DNA of 64,000 nt, taken from assembly GCF_012273895.1 (NCBI RefSeq), contig NW_024045133.1, forward strand, positions 2,414,266-2,478,265. Direction: 5' to 3'. The DNA is from Zerene cesonia. Lineage: Eukaryota > Arthropoda > Insecta > Lepidoptera > Pieridae. Positions 1 through 27,926 of the stretch are shown piece after piece. The notes under the pieces were generated by a model, which saw only the letters and a program-made list of their open reading frames with translations, had not been told where the DNA came from and searched no databases. The position numbers and the translations under genes were made by a program. How positions within the stretch are numbered: position 1 is the first letter of the stretch; each line of letters starts with the position of its first letter.

Positions 1-200
1 TGCCCCGCAGTTTTACCCGCGTTAAGTCCTATCCCGTAGGGATATCGGGACAAAAAGTTGCCTATATGTTATTTCAGTTGTCCAGCTATTGTCTATCTAC
101 ATAACACATTTCATTGCAATTGATTCATCAGTTTTTGCGTAAAAGAGTAACAAACACACACGCATCCTTACAAACTTTGGCAATTATAATTTTAGTAGGA
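1..200 (-). mobile_element. Helitron-like element family H1 (truncated at window edge)
   Basis: Reads on minus strand from tcctactaaaattataa to gcgggtaaaactgcggggca. H1 consensus: 5' TCCTACTAATATTATAAATG, about 200 bp, 3' hairpin GCGG...CCGC then GCGCAGCTAG. Confidence 0.6.
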
Positions 201-399
201 TAGGATAGATTATATAAGGTTACAGACGGTAAGCAATTTTTACTTAATATTTTATTTCTATACTTTCCGTTTGAGGGAGGGAGGGAGAGATCTCCGGAGG
301 GAGAGTGGCGAAAGAAATTGATAAAGAAAAGGGGCGTTAGACGAAACAATTTTGAAACTAATGTTTTAAATGATTGACAGGTCGACTGATAAATATTAT

Positions 400-608
400 A
401 TCTAGATAATCGTCCCGGCTCCGCCCGGTATTAAGATTCCTGTTTTATCCCAAAGGAACAATTAATCGGGATATAAGTATCCTATCACCCAAGTCAGCTC
501 ATACTCTGTCTGTATACCAATATTTCATCAAAATCCGTTCCGTAGTTTCAGCGTGATTGACGGGCAAACATCCAAACAAACAAACTTTCATTTATAATAT
601 TAGTATGA
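400..608 (-). mobile_element. Helitron-like element family H5
   Basis: cgtcccggctccgcccggta ... tttataatattagtatga; related copies at 31151-31316 and 62489-62680. Confidence 0.5.
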
Positions 609-1339
609 AGTGTGATGAACGCGAATTGCGTTATTAATTATGAATTTAATCATTTTGATGCACCCTTCAATCGTTCGGAAATGAAACGTAGTTTGAACCA
701 ACAAACATAAAAAAACATGGCCATTTAATATTCATGACCTTGGGAACAACAATTAATTGCGATTAATGTGGAAAGCTAACCATTACAGTGATTATAATAT
801 CGTGATTCAGTATAATAAGCCTTTTTGTGACATTGGCCATTGTTAAGTTCGTGCTTAACTTAACTTAAGATCATAGATTAGCCTAAGTAAAAGTATTTAA
901 CATAACCAAGTTTAAAACAGCTTTCGTTTCATTTAAAAGGTTACCATTTACTATTGAGATTGAGTTTTTTTTTCATTTTTAATTAATAGAGAGTTTAATA
1001 ATTAACAGTTTAGTTATATATCATTTTAATGATATTATACTATAATTTGGTCCATCCCGGCGTCGCTCGTGGTAGATATAAAGCCTACTAGCTACGCTGC
1101 GCCCGCAAACAAATCAACGGGCAAATGCAAGTACTTATACTTAGCTTATGTATTTCTGATGTAAAAGCTACATTATTACATAGAATACTTACGAACTTAT
1201 ATAATATTAGTGGGATAGTACTCAGAGTTATCCAAAAGTCACAAAATGTATTAACATTTGAGAGAAGTTGGGTCGAACATTGAATAATAACCGTTTGAAC
1301 ACCTCAAATAATGCGCCCCGGGCCGTCTTTCAAAACCAG

Positions 1340-1540
1340 GCGCTAGGATTTAGAAAGTAAAGATTTTTAACGGATTTTAAACGCGTTTTATTCATTGTAT
1401 TATTAACCCGACGTTTCGAACACTTTACAGTGGGCGTTGTCACAAGATGTCGAAACGTCGGGTTAATAATATAATGAATAAATCGCGTTTAAAATCCGTT
1501 AATCTCTAAATGTATAATAATAAAATCAAACACAATAAAA
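1340..1540. mobile_element. Palindromic MITE (family M1)
   Basis: A long inverted repeat: ttaacggattttaaacgcg ... acccgacgtttcgaacac and its reverse complement, separated by a short spacer. Ends ctaaatgtataataa. Confidence 0.6.
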
Positions 1541-2189
1541 TACTAAGGCGATAGGATTCGAAATTTAAACGAGTTTTGACAGGAGAAAGTGACAGATAAT
1601 TGACAATTACTCATCCAATAAATATAAATTGCATCTAGCAATATAATGAAGAACAGTTATAAAATTTAATGAAACTGTGATATTGTAAAACTCCTTGACC
1701 CTCCGCCTGACCTAATTCGACTGGAAAAGTAAAATGTATTTCTATTTCAGGGTTAGGAAACTTGAAAGGACTTCAGGAAATGACACTAGCAAGTCGGCGT
1801 GTGTGCGTCAAATTGGGATGGTAATTTTTTTAACCGACTTCAACTTTGTTTTTTTTTGTGTTTATTATCTCATAACTTTGAAAGCTGGTGCCTTTTGTGT
1901 GGTCTCGTTTAAATTTAATCTAGTTCTAACAATTTAAAGTCGTTTTCGGCCGCGGCGCCGCTCGCAAGGACTATTAAATTTTGTATCAAATTTTTATTTC
2001 TTATATATTCGTGAATTTATTGTATTATCTCATGTCTAACAGATCATAAAAACATTTTTATAATGAATGAATGAATGAATTAATTGTATTGCAATAACTA
2101 TTTTTATAAAATACTAACTGTTCACCGCGATTTCGCCCGTGGTACATATATATGTACCAGGCTATATAGCAGATTTCTAATGGTGAAAT

Positions 2190-2424
2190 AATTGGTGGAG
2201 CCAGAGCCTATATCCTTTTCCTTACCCTTCCCAGTCCTTTCCTTAATTCCTCTCACCAATCTTTTCTTAATACCTTCCCAATGTAAAATCGGCAATCCAC
2301 TTGTAGAGGCGTAAGGTCTGCAATGGACCTTATGCCTCTCCAAATGTTCATGGGCGGTGGTAGCGCTTACCATCAGGCGTCCTACCAGCTCCAATGCCGA
2401 CTGTGTCATAAAAAAAAAAAAACA
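2190..2424 (+). repeat. PolyA-tailed dispersed repeat P1
   Basis: P1 (about 320 bp when full) runs from gcacgaattgggccagctcg to accatcaggcg...gactgtgacataaaaaa. No clear Pol III boxes; SINE-like by its A tail. This copy is 5' truncated. Confidence 0.55.
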
Positions 2425-2785
2425 AAAAAAAAATTAAATCGGTCCAGTAGTTTTTACGTGAAAACGTTACACATAACAAAAGTTGCGTCTTTATAATATT
2501 ATTATAGTATAGATTAAATGTACAGAAATGGTCTAGCTTAACCGAGGTACTCTAAAAACTTCTAGCGTATAACGTAGCGTCTATTAGACCTGAAATAATT
2601 TTTAACTAACACCGTTAGCATGACATTTCAAATAATAATTTATTCCAAAAGCTATTAATTTTATTTCGTACATTTAACAGTCTCGTATTCTCCAACTAAA
2701 ATTGGAGGGGAAAGCAATTTCCTGTCGAATTAAGTGAGGGAATATTTAACGAATGGATATTTTGGGGTTTGCAATTTAATATATA

Positions 2786-3138
2786 CTAGCTGTGACCCGC
2801 GGTTGAAACCGCGTAAGTCCGTATCCCGTAGGAAAATCGGTATAAAAACTGCCTATGTGTTATTTGAGTTGTCAAGCTATCTACGAAGCAAATTTCATTG
2901 CAATCGGTTCAGTAGTTTTTGCGTGAAAGAGTAACAGACGCACACATACTTATGCATCCATCCTCACAAACTTTCGCATTTATAGTATTATTATTCGCCA
3001 ATAGATGATAGGAAGAGTCATAATAAATTGGGACTACTCAAACGCCTCATATTTGTTAAAAAAGTAAGTTTAAGTCAATAAAACACGAATAAAACACGAA
3101 TATGGCAAAATGCTCGTTTAAAGGTATATATATATATA
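2786..3138 (-). mobile_element. Helitron-like element H1, long subfamily
   Basis: 3' end ctagctgtgacccgcgg; extends past the usual 5' end by a segment shared with 24290-24598 and 49711-50180 (acacgaataaaacacgaat, ttaaa(c)gag, TA run). Confidence 0.6.
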
Positions 3139-3153
3139 GCAATAATAACATAT

Positions 3154-3363
3154 GACCGCCTCCTTGGTACAGTGGTCAACGCGTGAGCGTAGAACCGAGG
3201 GGTCCTGGGTTCCATTCCCGGTGGGGACGCACAAAAAAAAATGTCTCTGTCTGGCAGGACACAGAAGGTTGATCACCTACTTGTCCGTAAAGAAAATCGA
3301 TCAGAGAAACAGATGTTCATCATCTGCCCCATACCCCACTAGGGCACACGGGACTTCACTTTT
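3154..3363 (+). mobile_element. tRNA-derived SINE (family S1)
   Basis: Pol III A box TGGTACAGTGG and B box GGGTTCCATTCCC head, then a shared body ending gggacttcac. Flanked by a 13-bp duplication AATAATAACATAT (3141-3153, 3364-3376). Confidence 0.8.
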
Positions 3364-3686
3364 AATAATAACATATACTGTGCTATTCAACATAGAAAAA
3401 GAATACATACTGTTGCTCGTTTTTATTTTCAACTAAATAAAAATAAAAAAAAAATCTTTATTTGTTCTAACTGCATTAAAGGAGATGGTTCAGAATTCGA
3501 CTGCATGTTTCTCCTGTATGCTACCTAAGATTAAATAGACACACAAGACAGAAAAAAGATAGATAGGTACATACTAAAATACTCCATGAAAGCCTATTCA
3601 TTTTCAAATGATAGAGAGATTCCCTTATCCATTACCTTCAAGAGACCTTACCATATAGTTCGAGAAATCGTATCTTATACAAAATA

Positions 3687-3868
3687 CTAGCTGCACGCTC
3701 CGGCTCCGCCCGGATAGTCATTTATCGTAATTGAAACAATATAAGCTATATCATCTTTTCAGATGGATCAAACTGCACAAGGTGTGCAAATTTGTTTAAA
3801 ATTGGTTGAATTGTTTGGGAGTCCTTCCCGGAAAAACAATGTGAAACGTAATTTACGTATATAAAGAT
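3687..3868 (-). mobile_element. Helitron-like element family H4
   Basis: ctagctgcacgctccggctc ... ataaagata; abuts the H2 copy at 3870. Confidence 0.5.
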
Positions 3869-3869
3869 A

Positions 3870-4042
3870 CTAGCCGTCCGCCCCGGCTTCGCCTGTGGTA
3901 CATATATAGCCTGTAACCTTCCTCAATAAATTGGCTATCTTACACTGAAAGAATTTTTCAAATCGGACCAGTAGTGCTTGAGATTAGTGCGTTCAAATAA
4001 ACAAACAATCAATCTCTTCAGCTTTATAATATTAGTATAGAT
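3870..4042 (-). mobile_element. Helitron-like element family H2, beside gene A exon 2 donor
   Basis: H2 reads 3' end ctagccgtccgccccggctt ... attagtatagat. Its 5' end is 8 bp from the donor hexamer of gene A exon 2. Confidence 0.6.
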
Positions 4043-4056
4043 TAAACGAGTCTTAC

Positions 4057-19475
<15,419 letters not shown>

Positions 19476-21014
19476 TTTTTTTCGTTTTTTTTTAACCTTC
19501 GGTTGCCAGTACTAGAAATAATTCAAAAAGTTTTAAATATTGTGTACGCTACTTGGTGTTGGCTAAATTTTGTATCTATATTTTTTACATATTTACATGG
19601 GTTCTGTTCTAGAAAAAACCTAATTTGCAAGACTACTTAACTTTCAAACTACTATTTTTAATTGTTTTCTACACGTCTAAATTTAATTGGGGTGACTACT
19701 TCATTCATAATTTCTACCTCTATCTATTTACTACATTCCGAGCTTAAAATATTACATGTATCAACTTTGATTTCCATTACAAATTGTTGATAAAAGTGCC
19801 TAGGTGAAAAACATCAACTAAAAAGATTGCTTCCGAAAATTCCTTGGACTTTACTCGTCTATTTAAATAAATTAAAATTTCTCTTTCAATCCGTAGATTC
19901 TATATTGTATGAGCTTGTTTGTCAAACAGTGTTATTAAAATAATACAACTCTGTATAAAATTAAATTTTTAGTTGTATATCTTATAAATGAAATATTTAT
20001 ATTGCTTAGAGAAAAAAATTATCACGAGTCGGGATTAGCCCGCGTCGTTTTGCCAAACTGAAGTAATATGTTTTTCTATTGTTTATAATTTTCTCATATA
20101 TACATTTTCAATACATTTGTTGTTGTTTAAATTATATAAAGTATGGACCAAATCTGTCGACGTTATACGCTTATAACTCACTCATTAATTTAATCTCTTA
20201 ATATGTTATAAATAAATAAATGCAAAGGTTGCTTGGAAGAAATCGCTATGTAGCGATAAGACCGCCATTTGTGATGTTCCCTAGGTTAAGTCTCAATTTG
20301 TTATTATTTCTAAACAATAATGCATAAATAAATAAATGCACTGCTCCACAATCTATATATTGTATTGTTTTTTATCAGTACGCGGAAGGGGCTGGTGACT
20401 TGAACCCTAGGTTCTTTAGAAATCTAATTAAGGCCTCTCACAACCCTTGATATAAGCTAACCGTGCATTTACATATGATTTACCCAGTTTTGTTGTGAAG
20501 AGAGATGAGAAGAGAATAAAGTTAAACAATTAAACTCTTCCTATATCCAAAAGATGCCTGGATGATATAGCTTTTTAGCGATAAGGCCGCCTGATGTACC
20601 GCTCTACTTTTTTATTGTTTCTTTTTTGTTTATGTATGTCCGCTTCTTTATTTGTGTGAGTGTATTAATGTATTTATTTATTTATTTATTTAAGGCGTCA
20701 CTCGCGTGGTACCCTTGTAAAAACTACCTATGTGTTGTTCCAGACTATAATCTATCTCTATACCAAATGTCATACAGATACGATATGCTGTTTTCGCGTG
20801 AAAGAGTAACAAACAACCATACATCTATACATACTTAAAATTTCGCGTTTATGATGTTAATAGGATGTTTTCAACCGACTTAAAAAATATAATAGAATCT
20901 ATTACCCTCTCCAAAGTTCGATTTATCTATATAAATAATTACGTCAAATCTCCTCAATGTTTCTGGCGCGAAGTCGTAAATGACATCAAAATTAATTTCG
21001 CATTTATAATATTA

Positions 21015-21214
21015 CTAGCTGTGCCCCGCGGTTTCACCCGCGTAAGTCCGTATCCCGTAGGAATATCGGAATAAAAAGCCTATATGTTATTCCAGTTATC
21101 CAGCTGTCTACGTACCAAATTTCATTGCAATTGGTTCAGTAGTTTTTACGTGAAAGAGTAACAAACATCCATACATCCATACTTACAAACTTTCGCATTT
21201 ATAATATTAATAAG
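21015..21214 (-). mobile_element. Helitron-like element H1
   Basis: ctagctgtgccccgcggttt ... ttataatattaataaga. Confidence 0.65.
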
Positions 21215-21668
21215 ATTGTATTTAACAAATTCTGTCAACCTTTTTTTGTTTTTAACGATTTTAAAATTTGGCGGCAAACAAAAAAAAGAAAATTTATTTT
21301 CTTACTACAACACACCGCATAAATAGTTTATGACATAAATTTTTAAATATACGATATAAACTAACATATACTACAATAATAACTACACGTTTATCAAATG
21401 ATTAATTGAAATATTTTCTGTTTTAAGTTATAATATTAACATTATTACATATTTGCAAAATTTGGCGGCACAGAAGTGCGGAACAGTGGTTGCGAATAAC
21501 TGGTATAGACTAATGACATACTGATCTATGTCAAATACAGTTTATCGAAATCGATTCAGCCGTTTCCACGTAAAAAGGACGTACTTAGATTCAAATAGTA
21601 TCACTACAGATAACATCATACTTAGCTACCACTTAGCATACTTAGTACCTATCACTTGGACGTACTTA

Positions 21669-21848
21669 TCTTATATATAAAATTCTCGTGTCACAATGTT
21701 AGTCTCTATACTCCTCCGAAACGGCTTGACCGATTCCTCTAAAATTTGGTAAGCATATTGGGTAGGTCTGAGAATCGGCTAACATCTATTTTTCATACCA
21801 CTAAACGATAAGAGTAAGGCAGAACAGCGTTTGCCGGGTGCAGCTTGT
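21669..21848 (+). mobile_element. Helitron-like element H3
   Basis: tcttatatataaaattctcg ... gtttgccgggtgcagcttg. Confidence 0.6.
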
Positions 21849-22784
21849 ATTCATATAATGCTAAGTATCACAGATAACATGATACTTAGCTACCACTTAG
21901 ATTACTTAGTATCACTTAGCTACCGAAGTACAATAACTTGCTATCAAGTTGGCTTAATAACTGATAAGAAGTAACATACCGACACGCGAGGATCTTACGA
22001 TGTTAATTATGAGGATTTATGACTTAGGTAATCTAGGTTTTAGATCTGCAACTAGTCTACGTCATTTATAAAATGAAGTGTAATTTTGTTCATTGCCAGT
22101 AATTATTATAACGCTATTTTTTGTGCTAATTAGAAAAAAAAAATCGTTAAAAATTGTCATATAATGTTAGTCAAAAATATTAATTAATATACTTTTATAA
22201 TATAATACGTATTTTCCGAAATATCGGAGTATCAATCATAATTTTATGAACATAACTAGCGCTTGATTGCGTCATCAATAAGCCTAATTAAAAATAATAA
22301 ATCATTTGATTTTAAAAAGTATTGCGTATCTGTGGCGTCCTTTTTGGCGGGAAACATCTTTATTTAATGTAATAAAAAATTATGACGTTAATATAAAGCT
22401 ACCTACTTTAAAGAGAATACGCTTAGAGAAAGAATTATATTGCAATAATAACTATTTATTTTGTAATAAACACACTTGGTGAACTATTTCTATTTTTATT
22501 GTCTATGATTGTGAAGAAGCGGAATATCATGATAATGTGTAAAGCTGCGCTGTGCTATAATTTATTGCAAAACATTTAACACAAATTTAATTTGTAATCT
22601 GTTTGTAAAATACCAAAATGTATATATTATGTCAAACTAAATGAATAATAGTATAGACAAATTATTTATTTGCGTATAAATAGCTAAAAATATATAATTA
22701 ATCTTGTTTTGAATGTTTGGTCATAAGTTACTTCACTGTAATATTTTTTTTCTTTATTGTTATAAAATGCACCAAAAAAACAAT

Positions 22785-22852
22785 ATACTTAGTCTGGCCA
22801 TAAATACTGTTACACTTAATTATAAAAAAATATTACATTTGAATTTCGAATC
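22785..22852 (+). mobile_element. Terminal fragment of a Tc1/mariner-like element (into gap)
   Basis: TA followed by tacttagtctggccataa and about 45 more bases, identical to 34614-34681. The start resembles Tc1/mariner ends (cagtctggcc...) at a TA target. The rest is in the gap. Confidence 0.5.
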
Positions 22853-23852
22853 NNNNNNNNNNNNNNNNNNNNNNNNNNNNNNNNNNNNNNNNNNNNNNNN
22901 NNNNNNNNNNNNNNNNNNNNNNNNNNNNNNNNNNNNNNNNNNNNNNNNNNNNNNNNNNNNNNNNNNNNNNNNNNNNNNNNNNNNNNNNNNNNNNNNNNNN
23001 NNNNNNNNNNNNNNNNNNNNNNNNNNNNNNNNNNNNNNNNNNNNNNNNNNNNNNNNNNNNNNNNNNNNNNNNNNNNNNNNNNNNNNNNNNNNNNNNNNNN
23101 NNNNNNNNNNNNNNNNNNNNNNNNNNNNNNNNNNNNNNNNNNNNNNNNNNNNNNNNNNNNNNNNNNNNNNNNNNNNNNNNNNNNNNNNNNNNNNNNNNNN
23201 NNNNNNNNNNNNNNNNNNNNNNNNNNNNNNNNNNNNNNNNNNNNNNNNNNNNNNNNNNNNNNNNNNNNNNNNNNNNNNNNNNNNNNNNNNNNNNNNNNNN
23301 NNNNNNNNNNNNNNNNNNNNNNNNNNNNNNNNNNNNNNNNNNNNNNNNNNNNNNNNNNNNNNNNNNNNNNNNNNNNNNNNNNNNNNNNNNNNNNNNNNNN
23401 NNNNNNNNNNNNNNNNNNNNNNNNNNNNNNNNNNNNNNNNNNNNNNNNNNNNNNNNNNNNNNNNNNNNNNNNNNNNNNNNNNNNNNNNNNNNNNNNNNNN
23501 NNNNNNNNNNNNNNNNNNNNNNNNNNNNNNNNNNNNNNNNNNNNNNNNNNNNNNNNNNNNNNNNNNNNNNNNNNNNNNNNNNNNNNNNNNNNNNNNNNNN
23601 NNNNNNNNNNNNNNNNNNNNNNNNNNNNNNNNNNNNNNNNNNNNNNNNNNNNNNNNNNNNNNNNNNNNNNNNNNNNNNNNNNNNNNNNNNNNNNNNNNNN
23701 NNNNNNNNNNNNNNNNNNNNNNNNNNNNNNNNNNNNNNNNNNNNNNNNNNNNNNNNNNNNNNNNNNNNNNNNNNNNNNNNNNNNNNNNNNNNNNNNNNNN
23801 NNNNNNNNNNNNNNNNNNNNNNNNNNNNNNNNNNNNNNNNNNNNNNNNNNNN
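22853..23852. other. Assembly gap (1000 N)
   Basis: Exactly 1000 N. The left flank is a transposon end identical to that left of the gap at 34682. Confidence 0.99.
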
Positions 23853-24289
23853 ATAATTATTAACTGTGGTAATTTTACAAACAGATTAAAAAAGAATGCG
23901 TGCAAGAAGCGCGTGCATTAGATTCGAATTTTAAAGTTGCGTTTAGAACACACGAAGGAGGTTTTATTGTTATTATTTTTTTTGTTTTAAGTTTTTCTTT
24001 TATTTTATTCACTGTGGTATTATATTTTAGTTACAGTTTCGGAGTTTTCTTTCTTCGTTCGAAGGCGGCGGTAGTTGACGCGGGACTAAGTTAAGCCGTG
24101 CACGAAGGTACTTTTCTTAGTATACAGGCTGTTTAGAAATGGTGTTTCTTTTATTTTTAATATTGCGACATTTTTTTCGTCAGTAGAGTAAATAGTTTAT
24201 ATGCCGTGTTAGAATAAGTATTTTAAAGTTATTTTATTAAATATGTAGTTCTATTTGATTAAATCTAAATACTTATATATATCTTATAC

Positions 24290-24598
24290 CTTTAAACGAG
24301 CAATTCTTGTATATATATATATATATAATTGGAATCTCGGAATCGGCTCCAACGATTTTCATGAAATTTAGTATATAGGGGGTTTCGGGGGCGATAAATC
24401 GATCTAGCTAGGAATCTTTTTTAGAAAATGTCATATTCGTGTTTTATTCGTGTTTTTTTTCCTGACATCTATTGGTGAATAATAATACTATTTTTCTTCG
24501 TAGATAGCTGGACAACTGAAATAACACATAGGCACTTTTTATACCGATATTCCTACGGGATACGGACTTACGCGGTTTCAACCGCGGGTCACAGCTAG
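24290..24598 (+). mobile_element. Helitron-like element H1, long subfamily
   Basis: Starts with ttaaacgagcaattcttg and a TA run, ends accgcgggtcacagctag. Confidence 0.6.
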
Positions 24599-24819
24599 TA
24601 TAACTTAAAGGTGACTAACTGACATAGTGATCTACCCACAGCCCAAACCACTAGACGGATCGGGCTGAAATTAGGCATTCAGGTAGATGTTATGACGTAG
24701 GTATCCGCTAACAGGATTTTGATAAATTCTATCCCCAAGGGGATAAAATAGTAGATGATAGTTTGTACCCTGAAAATACATTAAGACCGTGCGGCCGAAG
24801 CTGCGGGCAACAGCTAGTT
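24598..24819 (+). mobile_element. Helitron-like element family H8
   Basis: Starts at the CTAG end of the preceding H1 copy; gtgactaactgacatagtga ... gctgcgggcaacagctag. Reverse relative at 50214-50430. Confidence 0.45.
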
Positions 24820-24912
24820 ATAAATATATTCCATTAACAATTGCTTTATTATGACTGAATTCCGTTCACAGAGTTAAAAGTCAGCCACGCCACAGTACTT
24901 ATGATACAGGTT

Positions 24913-25264
24913 TTGACGTGACAACGTCTTAAATTAGGTTGCGGCTCGGAGTCGCTCATGAAAAAGTGTAACGCCCGGTAACGTTACGATGAGTCACCGA
25001 ACTATGATCGGTCCGCCGCGCGCGCAGCACTAGAGAATTAGGCGCATTGAATCATCGCGTGCTTGTGTCTCTGTCTCTGTCTTTTTAGTAAACAAAATAT
25101 ATTTTCTATAGTTAAAATTTGTGCAATTCTTATTTTCATTCAATTCCTTGTTCCTATTGTGCAATTTAATAATATTCATATCAATAAATATTCTACCGAG
25201 AAAAAGACGTTGTCACGTAAAATCTTCGCCCGTAAAACCGACTTTACAGGCAACCATTTTTTTA
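24913..25264. repeat. 350-bp dispersed repeat R350, copy 2
   Basis: Nearly identical to the 14.6-kb copy, with a 4-base insertion (ttaaaa/gttaaaat) near the middle. Confidence 0.6.
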
Positions 25265-25837
25265 TGTCAAAATTGTTCCTTTTTTGTACTTTAATTACAT
25301 GTCTATTTATTTGATTCGTTTAACACATTAAATGAAACTTGAATTAAACGAATCATACGGAAACGTCACACAAAATCAGAAATAAGTAATTAAAAAATCA
25401 ACATCAGCCTGTATAGCGATAAAATTAACCGCCCCACAGTAGTATAATGTACGACCAACATAAAATGACCTCTCTCACAACATGCAAGGGTGCTAGGCGG
25501 AATTTCTATGTAGGCTTCGTTGGATATTATTTTAACTATTTGACTTTACCTTGGTTGTATATTATTGTTGTAAATATCGGTTTTTAAATTTCGAATTCGA
25601 TGGAAGCGAGGTTTTTTTTATCTGTGTCTTTCTGTTTATCTGTGGAAGTCTAGTTGTATGAAGAATTTTTGATGATCGATGATTATTTTTGATAAGTTTG
25701 GCATTTATCGACCTTAGGACTCTCTAAATGTTCACGGGCGGTGGGTAGCGCTCAACCCACCAGCTCCATTACCGATGATGACATAAAAAAAGATTTGACT
25801 GTATTCATAAACAGTTATTATATCCATGTGTTCGTAG

Positions 25838-26084
25838 TCCTACTAATATTATAAATGCGAAAGTTTGTAAAGATGTGTGTGTGTGTGTTTGTCGCCCCGC
25901 GGTTTCACCCGCGTAAATCCGTATCCCGTAGGAATATCGCGAAAAAAGTTGCCCATATTTTATTCCAGTTGTCCAGTTATCTACGTACCAAATTTCATTG
26001 CAATCGGTTCAGTAGTTTTTGCGTGAAAGAGCAACAAACACACACGCATCCTTAAAAACTTTCGCATTTATAATATTAGTAGGA
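25838..26084. mobile_element. Inverted Helitron-like composite (H1)
   Basis: 55 bp of H1 5' end in plus orientation run straight into a minus-oriented H1 that lacks its terminal CTAGCTG. Both outer ends are therefore H1 5' ends. Confidence 0.65.
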
Positions 26085-27111
26085 AGTAGGATAGGGTTAT
26101 ATAATATAATATTATAATAGGAAGTAGGATGTATATCATGTTTTGATGGAATGTATCCGAAATGTGACTTTTAGATTTAGCTAAGTTTGATACTGCACTG
26201 GGAGCCTGCAACTCTGTCCTGGCTGTTGCTCTATCAGAGGAGTTCCTCTAGGGCACTGTTGCGACTATTTAGAAACTGTTCTCAGTTGTATTATTTGGTA
26301 TCACATGTCTTTTTGATATTTTTGGTGTATTGTGTGTATCCGAGCGACATTATCGCATTGCGATGAGGCCTTTAATAAAGAGAGAAAAAACAATCTATTC
26401 TTTACCGCTTGGAACGATGACAAGGTGGATGTAAAGTTCAATACCACGGTATATTCTTAAATGAGCGCTCATTTACTATTAACATTGTTATTTTAGGGTA
26501 CACTGTAGAATCAGTGATCGCCTCGATAACTAACGTAAAAACGTTGGTTTAGCCGCCAGGGTAAGCCATTTGTTGGCAAAATTTGCAGCGTGTGGTGGCC
26601 ACCGGCTTAGACCATATGCAGCGAGTTGTACATTGTTTGTCGTCGATGGACTCTTTAATTACTGAACTGATTTTATTTTAATTTAAACACCATGCGCAGT
26701 TTGATTCAACTTAATAGAAATGATAGTTTATATTATTTCAATTCAAATTAATGACAATCCGGGCGGAGTCGGGGCGAACAATTAATAAAATCTGTATTTA
26801 ACCAAACCTAAGCATTATTGAGCGAGCATTTTCGGAATTACTATTTTAATCATTTTTAGATAATTCAAACCCAAACATGATTTTACAAAATGCTTGCAAA
26901 CAATGTTGATATCGCATGTCTATAGGACGACAGCGGAAACCAATTTAATTTGACCCCCGATCGTGATATGCTAAATTGGATGATGACGTCGCTTATGTTA
27001 AAATTGGTTAATTACATTTACTTGCGGCTATATATAATTTTTGAATATATTTTTTATAATCAGTTAGATATCCAGGATATCACAAACTCAGTCTTGGTTA
27101 TTATTTTAATA

Positions 27112-27432
27112 CTAGCTTTCCGCCCGCGGCTTCGCCCGCGTTCGGTTATATCGCTTTCATCTCCCTATTTCAACTCCTCATATAAATACTTATATAATCT
27201 ATGGCTGTGAATGACATTGACATTTATTACTCGCGTTTTTTAAAATATGCAAAACTAAATGTACATTTTTCAATATTTCTGAGAGATTTTCTTAATATTT
27301 TTTTCCGTAAGAACCTTCTCCTAATAATAACAAATACAACAAAAAAAGAATTAGTGAAATCGGTCCAGCCATTCACGCGTGTTGCCGTGACCAAGGAAAA
27401 CGGGTTTTATTTATATATGTATATAGATAACC
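27112..27432 (-). mobile_element. Helitron-like element family H7
   Basis: ctagctttccgcccgcggct ... aaacgggttttatttatata; near-identical stretch at 50773-51035. Confidence 0.5.
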
Positions 27433-27926
27433 TTTATTACAGAAGCATTAAAGTTGAATCATTTTCTCTGTGTTTAGCGCCATCGTTAAATATATAAACA
27501 TTTCAAAACAGATAATCTCAGTACATAATTAAATAAGAAAGGAAGGAATTCATTCATAAGAAATGTGACAATTACTTGTTTTGGAGAAATTGATCAGTTG
27601 AGATTGATATTTTATATTTGACTGAATTTCAGCTGAGTTTCTTCAAAACTATTTAGTTTACAGACTGTTCACCGTGGCTTCGAAAATAGTGCATATATAA
27701 TAACTTTCAAGGATCAGATACCTACACATCTAAAGGCGAAAGAATTCTCGAAACCGATGCAGCAGTTTCTGATTTTATGCGTTCAAAATAATAAAAAAAA
27801 CTAGCTTTTCATTATAAATATTTTATTATGGATTTCTGTCCATTTATCAAGTAGATACAATGTCAGAGAAAATAATTCCTTAACACTTAATTTTTTAAAT
27901 AGATTTAATTCAGTTTCTGTTGACGG

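Larger units (their letters stand above)
1..4056. other. Repeat-filled left flank (downstream part of gene A intron)
   Basis: I see no exon in this stretch. It holds Helitron-like copies, one palindromic MITE, one polyA-tailed repeat, one tRNA-derived SINE and AT-rich filler. On the minus strand it is intron of gene A downstream of its last visible exon, so the next exon lies left of the window. Confidence 0.6.

Noticed and set aside
3170..3260. tRNA-like sequence
   Set aside because: Has A and B boxes but poor stems and a SINE body with target duplication, so it is the head of SINE S1, not a tRNA gene. The same holds for 48.2, 56.1, 47.2 and 59.9 kb.
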